Source of the DNA: Trichoplax sp. H2
Lineage: Eukaryota; Placozoa; Uniplacotomia; Trichoplacea
Direction: 5' to 3'
Length of the DNA: 64,000 nucleotides
NCBI GenBank assembly: GCA_003344405.1
Contig: NOWV01000071.1
Span: 186,001-250,000, forward strand
The translations under genes and the position numbers were made by a program. A model generated the notes under the pieces. That model saw only the letters and a list, made by a program, of their open reading frames with translations. It was not told the DNA's origin and did not search any database. The stretch's first letter is position 1; each line of letters begins with the position of its first letter. Positions 39,010-51,149 of this stretch are shown one piece after another.

Positions 39010-40570
39010 AAGAACTAAATAGATGGCATGCTAATTAAAAATAGCCTTCCATGCTAGGCTCATAATTAATATCCGCTCTAGTTATACCTCAATAACATCT
39101 TGAAGGTGCCGTCGGTAAACTTTGGCATATCAGATTGAAATAATATCGAAGATTAATACGGTACTAATAACAAGCAGTGAGTACCTAAAATCGTTTATTT
39201 ATATAATATATACCTGGACTATCCGGTTTTGTTGTACTAGAAAATTGTAAATCATCCATGATCAAGAAGCATTTATGTTATTCATCCATTTGTTAATTTT
39301 AAAATTCAAAGGAAGTTTTCCATTTGGATTTTAATTGCAAAAGGAAGATTAACCGAAGAATTTTTAATGTCAGTACTGTATTTTTCTTGCCTACTCGTTT
39401 GGTAGTCGTAGTACAGGCATCCGTGGTAATGGTGGTAGGGTAGCCAAAACCTCTCTAAGCTATATTTTTTGGAACTTATTTTGACATGTATTGCTATGTA
39501 GTTTGCAATAAACAGAAAATAATTATACAAGCATATGGTTCAGATGATGTCACACTAATGTGACACCTATAGATGCATACTCGTATCTAATATTAGTTGT
39601 ATATCGTTAAATGCAACTTTTATTTACTTGTGCATGATTTAAATTCCTGAATGAGTGTATGCTGTACGTATTCACTTTTTCTATTTTATTCATATACTTA
39701 TGTAGATGAAATATTCCCTCCATTGAAATAATTTAAATATCTGGCGAACGTCGTGATTACAATTATTAACACCGGTATACTGTATGTTGTCAATAATATT
39801 TAGTAGATGTAAGGGTTTTGAAGGGCGCGCCAATTTCTATTCCTGTATAATTTCATAGATAATATCCAGATACAGACGACGTTGTTATTGCATTTAGCTT
39901 CCCTAATATCAGTAACTTCCGTTGAATAATTTTAATTTAAGGGATAAATTACCCACTTGATTATAATTATCGCCAGTTACTTTTTTCGCTATACCATACT
40001 ACTTTATGGTGATAGTGCTGTATTCAGTTAATTGCTATTGCAAATTACTTTGTAACAAATGATTCAGACGATTTCGACATTTGCATTTATAAAGTGCTGT
40101 GATCTTTAGTTTTAATAATACTTGAGGATCTTTTGCATTGGAAATTATTGCTTATCATCTAGAAATACAGTACTGTACTGGATGACTAAGTTATGATGTT
40201 GAATGTGATGTTATATCCTACAGTAGTATTATTTGCAGGAGTTGAACTTGTTCTATGACCGGAACTATCTTGGCATCCATGCTCCAACTACAGTACAGGA
40301 GGAAAAAGTTGTGTATTTTGGGTATCAATACTGATTTCTGTGTTGCTAATCTTAACACAGCAAACTTGACAGTATTCCTGCAAGCCAGATAATACCTGCA
40401 AATTGCAAGTAATTCCTTTTTCTAGCGCAAAGGCAAGCTCGTTTTGTGTGTACAGTATCTACCACAGCTAATATTGTGCACAATCACTTTCTGTACTTCA
40501 AAGTGTGCAAAATGATCTGTCACCCTTGATTTCTCTCCCGTCCGAAAGATGCAAAATATCAATACCAGGA
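39010..40570. other. Intergenic, no gene seen
   Basis: No coding or RNA feature is supported. The minus-strand frame at 39306-39530 has no recognisable motif. Confidence 0.45.
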
Positions 40571-40718
40571 ACTACTCAATCAAAATTGTACCCCCATTAT
40601 CGCAAAAAAAGTCGATCTCCACATTGTTTTCAGTGTAGTTTCGTGTCCCGTCTGCTGTTCTCTTTCTAGGGCAGGGGAGACAATTTTTATATACGGGGTA
40701 CAATTTTGATTGAGTAGT
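40571..40718. mobile_element. 148-bp MITE with perfect 24-bp terminal inverted repeats
   Basis: The left arm 40571-40594 is the exact reverse complement of the right arm 40695-40718, starting ACTACTCAATCAAAATTGTA. The interior contains AAAGTCGATCTCC, TTTCGTGTCCCGTCT and TTCTCTTTCT. No flanking target duplication is clear. It is too short to code for anything, so it is most likely a non-autonomous inverted-repeat element. A diverged relative of the interior is at about 45160-45260. Confidence 0.8.
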
Positions 40719-41275
40719 CTCTGACAGTATTGACAAAATAAAGAAAATCACAGTAGCTTACAGTATTTTATACAATGCCAATGATTCACTAAGCTCTTTC
40801 TGTAAAGTGTAAGCTTGTTATAATTTACTGTTAGTTAGTAGTATAAGGGAATTCGAAGAGAAATTCTAAAGTCTAATTCGTCTACCACAACTTAATACGG
40901 ACAGCTATCTCCAGTGCGCGTGCGTAATTGGATTTAATCGATTGATAAAAATGTCCAAGAGGCGAACAGCCAGCCAATCGCCGCTTGCCACTTCAGGTTT
41001 CCACACCCCAAATCTATTGTTATCAAATCTTTTTTCCTTACCATACTTGGAGTAAGGATGATACTGATAGCAAACAGTACTAGCAGGTACTACCAGTCCT
41101 TGGCCTAGTCTCTGGCAAGCCATTGGTATTGTAGAGTGACTATATTGCCTGCGCACACTTATCCAAATCCATCAGCGACTTCATCACTACGATTTAGTTT
41201 ATTGGGACGTTGAAGCAATTAACTTAAGCTTGATAAAATTGTTTGCAACGACAAGCTATTGAACAAAATTAAAGA

Positions 41276-43557
41276 ATGAGACTGTTGTTTAGCTCGACGT
41301 TATTCCTCGTGGTATTTGCTGGCTTGGTACGAGGACAAGAAGGGGCTCAACCTAGTGGAGGGATCAAATTCTCTACTCCTGATTTAACCGATGAAGATTA
41401 TCATTCGCCTACTGTGCCATTGCAGTATCGTTGTGCTGTGTGCCAAGCGGTCGCTTACCAGGTTAGCTTATAACTGCTGTAATCCGTAGGCAATTGGGAT
41501 ATTGAATGGAAATTACTATAAAAGACTGATCCTTCATAACCTCCACAGAAGGATCAGCATTTATAGAATTACTTTTGCTATCAATTACGTCGTTAAGTTG
41601 CACTGCACGCTGCACTATTCTCAGATATCGGATTACTTAGCAACTGCTAGGGAAGAGATGCATCTGTAGACTGCAGTACCAGGTGCAGTTACGGTTTTTG
41701 AATGAATGAATTCATCAACTATGAGTAACATTTAAAATTGATCAATGTAGTAATGATGAAATCAGTTTAAATTATAATGACTAGATATGAATTAAAATCA
41801 TGATTACAAACCGAGGTTACAACATTATCGTCAGGAAACCTTAGTAATAACATGTGCCTCTTATTGCACTAGACTATTGAGCCTAGATATTTGCTGCAAA
41901 AGTAAACAGTTTAATTGGTAATATTGCTGCTGTACACTACGTCAATATCAATTAAATATTTTATCATTTCCTAACGATGCTGAGAGGTAATCTTACGACA
42001 TAAATTACGAACAGTGCACTACATCAAGTTTGTATAGATGCAGGAAAGTTGTCTTATTTTGGCAAAAAATATTAACTAAGCCTTCATTTAATTGCAATTT
42101 TAATCAAATAGCTAGAGAAAGCTTTAGAAAAAGAACAAATTAAGCTTATTGGCAGAAAAAGACTCTCTGAAGTGGTCTATATTGATGTCTTAGACAAGAA
42201 ATGCAATGGAGAATGGGACGGGTAAAATATTAATAGTTAGTCTGTTTAAAATAGCCATCAGCTTGCCCCCAAATGCAATGGTCGTATGATCATAAATCTT
42301 ATGCTTGACTTGAGCAGCTTCGACTTTACCTTCGTGATAATTGTCAAATAGCATAAAAGTTGTATGTTACAACTAGTATACTCGTATATCACCAACTCAC
42401 TCGAATGAAAGAAACTTTACCCTAGGTAGTGCTTGGGTTTTACGACCCCTTACACACACATAGTACGAGTAGTATAACTACACCGTTTCTTCATCAGCAA
42501 TCATGAAATTACCTTATAGTATAGTATAGTAGACTATTCTACTTTTGAATGCCACCGTACTGCAATTGCTACTGTAATTAGCTGAAACTATGACACCATA
42601 TTTGCTATAACGCTTAATGATTGAACTCCTTAAGTTTGACCCTCCTATAACTGATGGATCGTAAAAGATTTCATTAACTCTATACAACTCCGCGAGGTTA
42701 CGGATTGTAATTGGTGCTTCAAGATTGAAATTAATTATATAGTAACGTTACTAGTTCAGTTGAAACTTTCGACTTGGCTATATTATGCTGTTAATTAACT
42801 CAGTCTCCGTCATTATTCAATTCTCTCTAAATTATATACCTTTTCACTACATTTTAAAATCATATTTTAGTTATGGAATCAAAAAGGTAAATGGTGTTAA
42901 CCGATTTACCGGCGATGGCGTGCCATATGAAAATGACTTCGGATTTACTCAAACAGGTGGCAAATGGCCATTTAGGTGAGACATATTTGCTAAATGTGTT
43001 TTATAGTTGGCGTGGCAATAAAACATTATTATGAATGCAGAAAATTGAGTTGTTTAGATTAGAGCATATTCCAAGTAGTCAGTTGATGCTATCATAAATT
43101 CAATTTTGTGTGGAAAGTTACATCTATAGCATTCGTCTATTAATGCTCATGGTACTAAAATAACATTGACAGTGTTTCAACTGGGGAGGACGAGTGTTAC
43201 AACTGATGGAAAAGAGTTTAGGTCATTGAGTTTTCTTACCGTAACCATTGTAGTAGGACGTTAGATGAGTATATTAAATTCTGCACCATACACTCGCTGC
43301 CTTATGATTGTAACGATAAACGCTATAGATATTTAGAGTATGCGTCTTGGATATTAATATAGTCATAATCTATACGGTGGCTAATTTCTTGAATACTGTT
43401 GGTCATAAATCCTAGGCTTACCAATGAATGCCAAAATATCCTTGGTGAAGTTGGTGAAGATGAAATATATGAGGCATTTTATGATGGTACACCGTTAAAG
43501 AAATTTATTTGTCTAAAGAAAACTAAGTACTGTAATAAGAAACATGACGAATTGTAG
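41276..43557 (+). CDS. MZB1-like: MZB1/pERp1-like ER-resident protein
   Basis: Four exons 41276-41461, 42112-42221, 42871-42975 and 43416-43557 join in frame to 543 nt (180 residues). Residues 1-20 are a hydrophobic signal peptide (LLFSSTLFLVVFAGLV). Then come DEDYHSPTVP, a CAVCQAVAYQ motif, LSEVVYIDVLDKKC, YGIKKVNGVNRFTG, GGKWPF, LGEVGEDEIYEAF and several cysteines. The order and spacing match vertebrate MZB1 (pERp1, saposin-like, related to canopy proteins), which helps disulfide formation and client folding in the ER. The C-terminus is KKHDEL: HDEL is a KDEL-type retrieval signal, so ER-lumen residence is well supported. All eight or so conserved cysteines appear retained. The client in this animal is unknown. 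Confidence 0.88.
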
Positions 43558-45159
43558 ACGCGTCATAAAAATTATCCAATCTTGCATTTGGGAAGAAATT
43601 GTTTAGCTAACGTTTTAGAATCACATTCAATCTAATAGTAGTTCAAAAAACGCCGAATTAAGATTTAAAATGATGCCCTAGTTCATTTCTAGAATTTTAA
43701 GTTGCAGTCTATACTGATTCTAAGTTGTATTTGTATAATTTCTTGCATACGCCTTTATTTCCAATCGTTACTTAATGTTGTATACTCTTTAGCATGGATA
43801 CGAATACAACTTTCTTGAATCTTCTATACAAATATGAGATTACGTTGTGGACACTTTTTGTGTTTGGTACAATCTTTTCTTCGATATCTGGTACTTCGCG
43901 TATGTGCGATGTTTCATCGTAGACTGTTTAGTTTCTCTACAGCAGATGTAAAAGTTTGTTGGAATGTTGTCCTGCTCAATACTGTATTTGTGTATATTTT
44001 ATAATTGTACTATATCTTAGAAGACAACAATGGTATTGCTCATTTTTACTTTCTTTGTCAAGATTATGGCTAGAATTGATCTTAGTGCAATAAAATTTGC
44101 CGGATTTTTATTTTTGACACAATTGATTGTATAGCAACCTTGGCTATGTAATGGAACGCGTGAGATCGATTGAGCTATAGTCCATCGCTGAGGTCTTGAT
44201 GCCTCTTTAGTGAGTAGATTGAAAATTGAGTAATAGCTTGCCTACAGTGTACAGGATTACCTTGGCTGTAGTACTTTAGCTAAAGAGCTTGAAGTATCAT
44301 AATTTGGCTGTTCTTCGATGGAATGATCTATTCAATCATGAAACTGAACTTCAACTTACACTATAATAGCAGTGCCTAATATGCGCAATATTACCAGGGG
44401 GACTTGAACTAGTAATATGAATGGATCTTTTTATTTTCCTAATATGCTGCATTCGATCAGGTATCTTCTCATATTAAGAAGAAATTCTACTGTCCATAGT
44501 ATGATAACCTAGCTGTCAATTTGGTTTCGTGTCCTATTTTGTGTAGAATGTGTTGCTGTTCATTTGAACGGATAGTTGATCGGTAATACGCGTCGAATTA
44601 ATCAATACTCCGGTATCACATTCTAGCCAATGCTAGAGCACAGAAGTGTAAAAGCATCATGCAAAACGATTACTGAATTGTTGCAATGCCATTACAGTCC
44701 TGTGAGCTCCTACCCAGTGGAAAAGAAGTCTGCTCACGTTCGGTGCAATTACAGCACCCTCAATCTTGACTTCAAATCAAATGTCTGGCAATGGATATAA
44801 CCATTTCCACACCTCATTCTGTGCAATTAAGCATAGCTGATTTTACTAAAATGAAGCCATATTGTAGACCACTGTCCTCCATTGACATTGCAGTACAGTA
44901 TGGCAGCAGTAGGGTACCCTGTACCCGGTACAGCGACTGCTGTCTGTCATACTGTCTTTCTGATCAGCAGTTTGTGCAATCGGTGCTGGCTTGACGGTCC
45001 AGCACCGAAATGTCCGACTGTCTGAGTCCAGCGTGTTGAAGAATAGTACTGTCCAACGTACTGGTGCCTCCACTTGGAAAATGACCACAGAAATAGTCAG
45101 TCAGTGCATTTTTGCTAACGCAAGTCGTTGACTCTGTGCCTCTTTCTTCTTTTCATAGC
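43558..45159. other. Intergenic, GC-richer near 44.7-45.1 kb
   Basis: No gene is supported. The part at 44.7-45.1 kb is less AT-rich than its surroundings and has short open frames on both strands without recognised motifs. A 9-bp inverted repeat, CGGTGCTGG / CCAGCACCG, occupies 44981-44989 and 44999-45007. Confidence 0.4.
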
Positions 45160-45262
45160 GTGTACCCCAATGTGGAAGCACTACTCAAAAGAAAGAGACG
45201 GGATAGGAAACGACCACAGTGCAAAATAATGTGGGGGCTGATCGTTTTTTCGGTCATTTAGT
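45160..45262. repeat. Diverged relative of the 148-bp MITE interior
   Basis: Reading AGAAAGAGACGGGATAGGAA, then ACAATGTGG-like and GATCGTTTTTTCGG, this segment matches the reverse complement of the interior of 40571-40718 in the same order. The long terminal inverted repeats are not preserved, though a CACTACTCAAAA string nearby recalls one arm. Confidence 0.5.
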
Positions 45263-45264
45263 AT

Positions 45265-45960
45265 ACAGTACAGTGGAGAAATTCATTTTTCACAACAGTA
45301 CAAGAACCAAACCTTCGACAGGTGTAACAGTATAGTCACAATTGTGAAAAGTCCCTGACTATTTACAGTGTACAGTACGGCAGACTGAGTGTACTGTACA
45401 CTGTACAGCTCATGGTTTCACAGTCAGGGACTTTGAAGAATTGGAACTGTACAGTACTGTATACTGTAGTCACAATTCTGAAAAGTCCCTGACTGTGTAC
45501 AGTACAGTATGCCACGTTACACTTTTTAAGCCATACTGTACAGTATGTCTAAGATATTTTAGCCGATAAATTTTAACAAGAAAAATCAATGAATCTCTTT
45601 ATCCTGCACAAATTATACATCAATCGGTAGAGAAAGAGCTAAATAACATAGTTCATCAATTAAAATCTACGTGTGATGTCTATTTTCTTCATAATAACTA
45701 GTTAAAGTAGGCAAACTGCTACAGTACCAAGTAAAAATATGGGTACTGTCCACTGAGTGTACACTGTACAGTACAGTACAGTCATGCTGCAGTCCATTAG
45801 GCTATATAGGCACTCATACAGCATTTAACCAAGAAGTCAATCTCTCTACTGACTTGACCGACGACAGTACTGTACAGTCATTGAAGATGAGAACGGCTAC
45901 CGTCTTACAGTACCATCATACACTACAGTGTTTTCACTGTAGTCTGCGTACCGTACTGTC
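45265..45960. repeat. Cluster of GTACAGT/ACTGTAC inverted repeats upstream of ARCN1
   Basis: The hexamer ACTGTA or its complement TACAGT occurs many times, and the string AAAGTCCCTGACT appears twice forward (near 45350 and 45482) and once inverted (near 45420). A perfect hairpin with 8-bp arms is at 45923-45942 (CTACAGTG, TTTT, CACTGTAG). No coding frame passes through. It may be a nested inverted-repeat element. Confidence 0.6.
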
Positions 45961-46080
45961 GCCAGTTTCATAAAAGAAGAACCCAGACGTAGCCCTATCG
46001 TGATTCTCTTCGAAACTTGGACAACTAGGAGGAAAAAGAGGAAAAAGGAAGAGAAACTCCACTACAACGATCCAAACAAC

Positions 46081-49000
46081 ATGGTTAGCCATCATAGTTG
46101 TCGCTTTACATCATGTATTCTATAGCATCCTTTATCATGATATGGATAAAATCAGTCAGAATGGTTTGTAATCGATTAGCAACCACTCAAAGCTACTGCA
46201 TAGTGTTGGCCGTCATAGCACAGTAGGCAAAATAACTGAGATGCTTCATGACAAAGTCATGCTATCATAATCTTCAGCCATTGGAAAAATGGGTTGAATT
46301 GGACTCAAATTAGCTTGTTATCCATATATCAAAATCTTACTCGATGTTGTCTTTGTCATTCATGCCATTTCGTATTTCAAGATGAATCGAAGAACGATAC
46401 AAACATGTGAAAAATATCCTTTGCAACTTTTGCATACAAAAGAGTGCAAGTCAATGGATGAATTACTGATGCTTATACAGTTGCATGAACCGAGTTTTAA
46501 TTCAAGAAACTTACTATTCCCTAATATGTACCGCTAGACAGTCAACGATGATTCAATAGCTCTAATCGAAGTCACAGAAATAAGTATTCAATGAAAAGAC
46601 TGGATGGATAGCGTTGATATCAATTACAGTACTGTACCGTATTGAAGGATAGAATACGAATAATTTCTGAATTCCGATAATGATAAGCCACTGCACGAAT
46701 AAGATCAACACAAACAGCTGTGATGACAGGATTGAAAGCAAAACTCTTTCCCATTCGCCTCATTCGGTTACAGCTGATTATTATCGTACTACTGTAGTAG
46801 ATAGAATAAAAAAATGGATCATCGTACACTCACCGCCCCATACTAACCTTTGTTATCTTTGACTGTATTAGGTTCTCCTATCGGCAGCTATTTGCAACAA
46901 GAGTGGCAAAGGTAAAAATATCCACAAGACTAATGCATCAGTATAATCAATAGAATTAGTAGACTATCAGTGAAAGAACGAGCTAGACGTTTTGATAAGC
47001 TTGATAATATTACTCAAGTAGTTATTGTCATTATTGCGTGTTTCAATTGATATACATTCTTGTAATCATGATAGGACTGCTATCTCGGCAGTTTGTTGAA
47101 ATGTCACGATCACGAGCTGAAGGGCTACTTGCAGCCTTCCCCAAGTTGATGAGTAACGGAAAACAGCATACTTTCGTTGAAACAGAAAGTGTTCGCTATG
47201 TTTATCAACCTTTAGAGAAATTATTTGTCTTACTCATTACTACCAAGAATAGTAATATACTGGAAGATTTAGAAACGCTAAGGCTATTTTCGCGAGTTGT
47301 AAGTTAGACACCAGTTCTACAAAAATGTTAACAATCATCCAATAGTTAGCTATATTGAACCCTTCATCCTTTGTTGTAACTGGCAGTTGAACTAGCTTAG
47401 ACGAATCGTACACATAGTAGTCTATCATTTGGAACATGTTGGTGTTTCCATTGCAGGATCCTAACAATAGATCAATAAATACTTTAACCGCTTAGGTGCC
47501 TGAATATTGTGGTTCTTTGGATGAAAAAGATGTTCTTGACAATGCATATGAAGTTATATTTGCTTTTGATGAGATTGTGGCACTAGGTTATCGCGAAAGT
47601 GTCAATTTGTCACAAGTTAGAACTTATATAGAAATGGAAAGTCATGAAGAAAATGTTTATCAAGCTGTCCGTAAGGTAATACATTTCAAATGATACTTCA
47701 TTCTTGCACAGTTACATACGTATGTTGAGTTGGTTGACGCAATAATGAATATCAACACCATGTATGTTGGCATTGTAACCACAGTCACAAGAAAAGGAAG
47801 CCCACGAAGCCATGAAGAAAAAGGCAAAAGAAATTGCTCAACAAAAGAAAGAACGAGAAAAAATGAATCGTGGTAAAGGTGGTACGTCAAATATGAGTAG
47901 CTTAATGTCAGGAACATCTCGTTTGTCTCCTGATGTACCAATGGTCGGAGATACAACCAGTTCTGTATCGACTTCATCGAGTAAACCGCAGAGTACATTC
48001 ACAAGTAGTTCAAGGTTAGTAGTATCCAAATTACTTTCAAAGACAACTGTATTATTAATATATAAACTATCCCCAAATTGTAGATCTAGTGGATCTAGCC
48101 GTGCTTTGAAATTAGGTGGAAAGGATAGAGATCTTAATACGTTTGTAGACAAACTAAAAGCTGAAGGAACTGGTAATTATGAAACAAAATTTTATGCAGG
48201 TTCTATTATATTCTCTTACAATTATTGCTCTTCCAACTCTCAATATGGATTAACTTTAGATGTGATTGCATCAACGGCAAAACATTCCATTGCTTCAGCC
48301 AATAAACCAGAGCCCCCAACCAGTAATGTTATCCAATCAGGGTAGGTTATGACCATTCGCCTGGTCAGTGTTGATATTGCTAACAAACTGCATAATGTCA
48401 TAAAATGTATACAGTATAAAATAAAATTAATTCCACCCAATACTAACTTATTGCCTTACTGTTAGTATTCACCTTAAATTAGAAGAGAAAATTAACCTAC
48501 AAGCTCGTCAAGATGGTAGTTTAGAAACTATGGAGGTCTTGGGCAACCTAATATTACGCATTTCTGATGCTGATAAGCAGAACATACATGTTTGGGTAAA
48601 AAATGATGAGGATCGAGATGTTCAGACACAGGTAATTGATATAAACTTACCTACAATGACTGCATCAGTGTTTCTAACTTTATTTTAAGGAGAAATGCGA
48701 TAAAACCATATCTATTACGCTAATTAAATGCTTTTTTTATATTTTTAAAGCGCTCTTCGACAGTTTCATAGTTCTTCTAGTTATACCTTTTAATTTTATG
48801 AATCTTTGTCCTAGACTCACCCACATGTGGACCGCAAGTTTTTTGCGCAAAAATCAATTATTGCATCCAAATCTGCTTCAAAGCCATTCCCATTGAATAA
48901 CGACGTTCCTGTTCTCAGATGGAGATATCAAACTTCCGATTCAAGTCAAATGCCATTGTCAAGTATGCGAAGAGATATCTAACAGGAGTTGTCGACATTA

Positions 49001-49619
49001 TAAATGATTCGGCTAAATTGTCTCTTTTTTTATTATTAGTAAATTTATGGCCGTCTTATAATAATGGTATGACAGAAGTAAATGTAGAATATGAGCTTGA
49101 GCAAGAAGACTTAACGCTCAATGACGTCAACATTGTTATACCGATACCGTAAGGCAGAATTATTGTATCTATTCCGTCATTAAGATTGTAAGAAAACTGC
49201 TTACATAGGTACAATGCTATGATTTTATAATAATAAGGCATGGGTCTGGAAGTCCAGTTGTTAAAGAAGTGGACGGAGACTATGATTATGACAATGGAAA
49301 GTCCTGTTTAATTTGGTCTTTACCAGTTATGGATGCCTCAAATAAGGACGGCAGTTTGGAATTTACCGTAGCTGGAGATCAAAGTGATTTCTTTCCTATA
49401 TCCTTGTCGTTTTATTCTCCCAATTTGTATTGCCGTCTTTCGGTAAGTTATGTTTGTGATCTTATCGCTGATTTTGATGCTATATGTAGAAAAGATTAAA
49501 GTATGCACTTTCAATAATAGATTGCAGGAGTAAAAGCGGCTGAATCTGGAAAAGATATAACTGACTTTAGCAGCGAGATGTTCTGTAAACCGGACAGATA
49601 TTTGATTGGCAATGTGTAA
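46081..49619 (+). CDS. ARCN1: Coatomer subunit delta (delta-COP)
   Basis: Twelve exons: 46081-46083 (ATG only), 46872-46911, 47075-47298, 47496-47675, 47785-48014, 48084-48172, 48260-48341, 48466-48631, 48815-48962, 49040-49148, 49238-49442, 49521-49619. They join in frame to 1575 nt (524 residues; human is 511). N-terminal longin-type region: [40 protein letters not shown] and [18 protein letters not shown] charged linker ([10 protein letters not shown]) and [10 protein letters not shown] follow. The C-terminal mu-homology region has [29 protein letters not shown] and FPISLSF. Delta-COP is part of the COPI F-subcomplex (adaptor-like), which coats vesicles for Golgi-to-ER traffic on Golgi membranes. 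The frame is fully intact. The first intron directly after the start codon is inferred from AACATG followed by GT and a matching acceptor. Confidence 0.95.
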
Positions 49620-49828
49620 AAGGTTCTTATTCAGCTGGCCGACTTCCGACATGCTATAGTTATGAAAAATAAACTGTAGAACTTCTATATTAATTGCAGT
49701 AGAATGATATCCTAATAACAGACATTTGTAATGCTATGCTCTATAAGGGTATTTCTATGCAATGCCCTCTGTTAAGAACAAAGTACTCTAAAAAATGTTT
49801 TTATTATTATTTTATGTAATCACTACAA

Positions 49829-50765
49829 ATTATTGAATAAAGGAATGGTATCAATCCTTACAATTAATTTTTAGGTAGTGCAGTCTATACATCAAACTTA
49901 CTAACTGTTTAAGTTGTATCGGTTTAGAAGGCAGCATATCAGACCAATCACATTAATCTCCTTCAAGGAGGTAACCTCGATTGATCTGGTGCGTGCGCCG
50001 TTCTAAGACAAGTACGTCAGTATAGCATTGTAAAGTCTCATGGTAGTTTCTCCTTGTAAGCAAGCTGGAGTTAAAATTCCTTTATAATTGGCCCGATACT
50101 CTAATGTGAACAGAAATATTTAATCAACAGTATGCTGGAATACTGCCAAGTAGCACCACTTAAAATCAACTGCAATAAGAAAACTTGGCACTATAAATAA
50201 AGTAGCTAAAAGTATAGTATAATTCACAAAACACATTAAACATTTATCAGCGTACTTTTACGTCCAAGAGTACATTTAATGGCAAACACTGCATCAGTTG
50301 CTCCAAGAAAACATGGCTCTGAAAGTTCTTGAATAAAGGAATGGTATCATTAGAATTATTTTTAGTTTGTGCAAATCTGCATCTTGTCCTTCTAATTGTT
50401 GAGTCACTTTATTAAACTTTAAATTAGACCAGTTGCATTGTCCCTTTCAACGGAATTACCTTAATTGATCTGGTTCGCATGCCATTCTAAAACAAATACG
50501 TGACTGTGGCATTGTAAATTCTCTTGGTAGATTCTCCACGCAATCAAAGCTGTAGTTGAAACTCATTTATAGCTGACCCAACATTACAATATAAGTAGAA
50601 ATATCTAATTTACAGTATGCTGGAATACTATTAGCACTACTTTATCAACTGTGATGAGATAACTTGACAGTACAAAGATAGCAGCTAAAAACGAAGGTTT
50701 ATTTAGAAAACGCCTTGAACATTTATCAGCATATTTTTGACGTCCGAAAGTACATTTAATAGTAT
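49829..50765. repeat. Tandem duplication, two units of about 450-500 bp
   Basis: Units at about 49829-50325 and 50330-50760. Both start TTGAATAAAGGAATGGTATCA and share TTGATCTGGT, CAGTATGCTGGAATACT, an AACATTTATCAGC block and GTACATTTAATGG/AG. On the minus strand unit 2 reads as an open exon-like segment with regular cysteines (FDCVEN, RICFRMACEPDQL) ending before a GTAATT donor. The matching part of unit 1 is degenerate. The origin may be a duplicated exon of an unknown gene. Confidence 0.7.
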
Positions 50766-51100
50766 TAACTTAATCAGTTGCACAAAAAAATTTTCTGTAA
50801 TAGGAAACAACTACAAGCAAGAGAACATATTCTGGAGTGAAATATGGTTAATACTGGTCATGAAATTAACAGCTTCCGAGAAAAATATTTACTGCAGCAC
50901 TTTTATCGATAATAAAGTTTAGGAAAAAAATTAATGCAACAGTAACGTAAAATGTTACGTATTCCGACTATATTATAAAGCAGGCAGTTTCATAAAAGAT
51001 TTTTGATATTTTACCCATAATTTAATTAATGGAGTATTGTTCATAAAGCTAACCTATACAAGAATTATTGAATTTAATCATAGAATTACCGTAAATACTA
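50766..51100. other. Intergenic, nothing seen
   Basis: AT-rich sequence with no supported feature. Confidence 0.4.
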
Positions 51101-51149
51101 TAAATAACTGATGATGATGCCTCTTCAAACCTTATTAAGAACTTTTTGA

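Noticed and set aside
39089-39129. ATG-led segment (MPKFTDGTFKMLL) as exon 1 of the unidentified minus-strand gene
   Set aside because: Its donor leaves phase 2 while the next exon at 39005 needs phase 0, so the join does not work.
40905-41156. 83-codon minus-strand open frame just upstream of the MZB1-like gene, slightly richer in GC than its surroundings
   Set aside because: No recognised motif, no splice partner found, and chance is plausible. It could be part of the promoter region or a 5' UTR.
47660-48440. Minus-strand open frames of 66-112 codons over 47.7-48.4 kb
   Set aside because: They lie antisense to confirmed ARCN1 exons and show no family pattern, so they are shadows.
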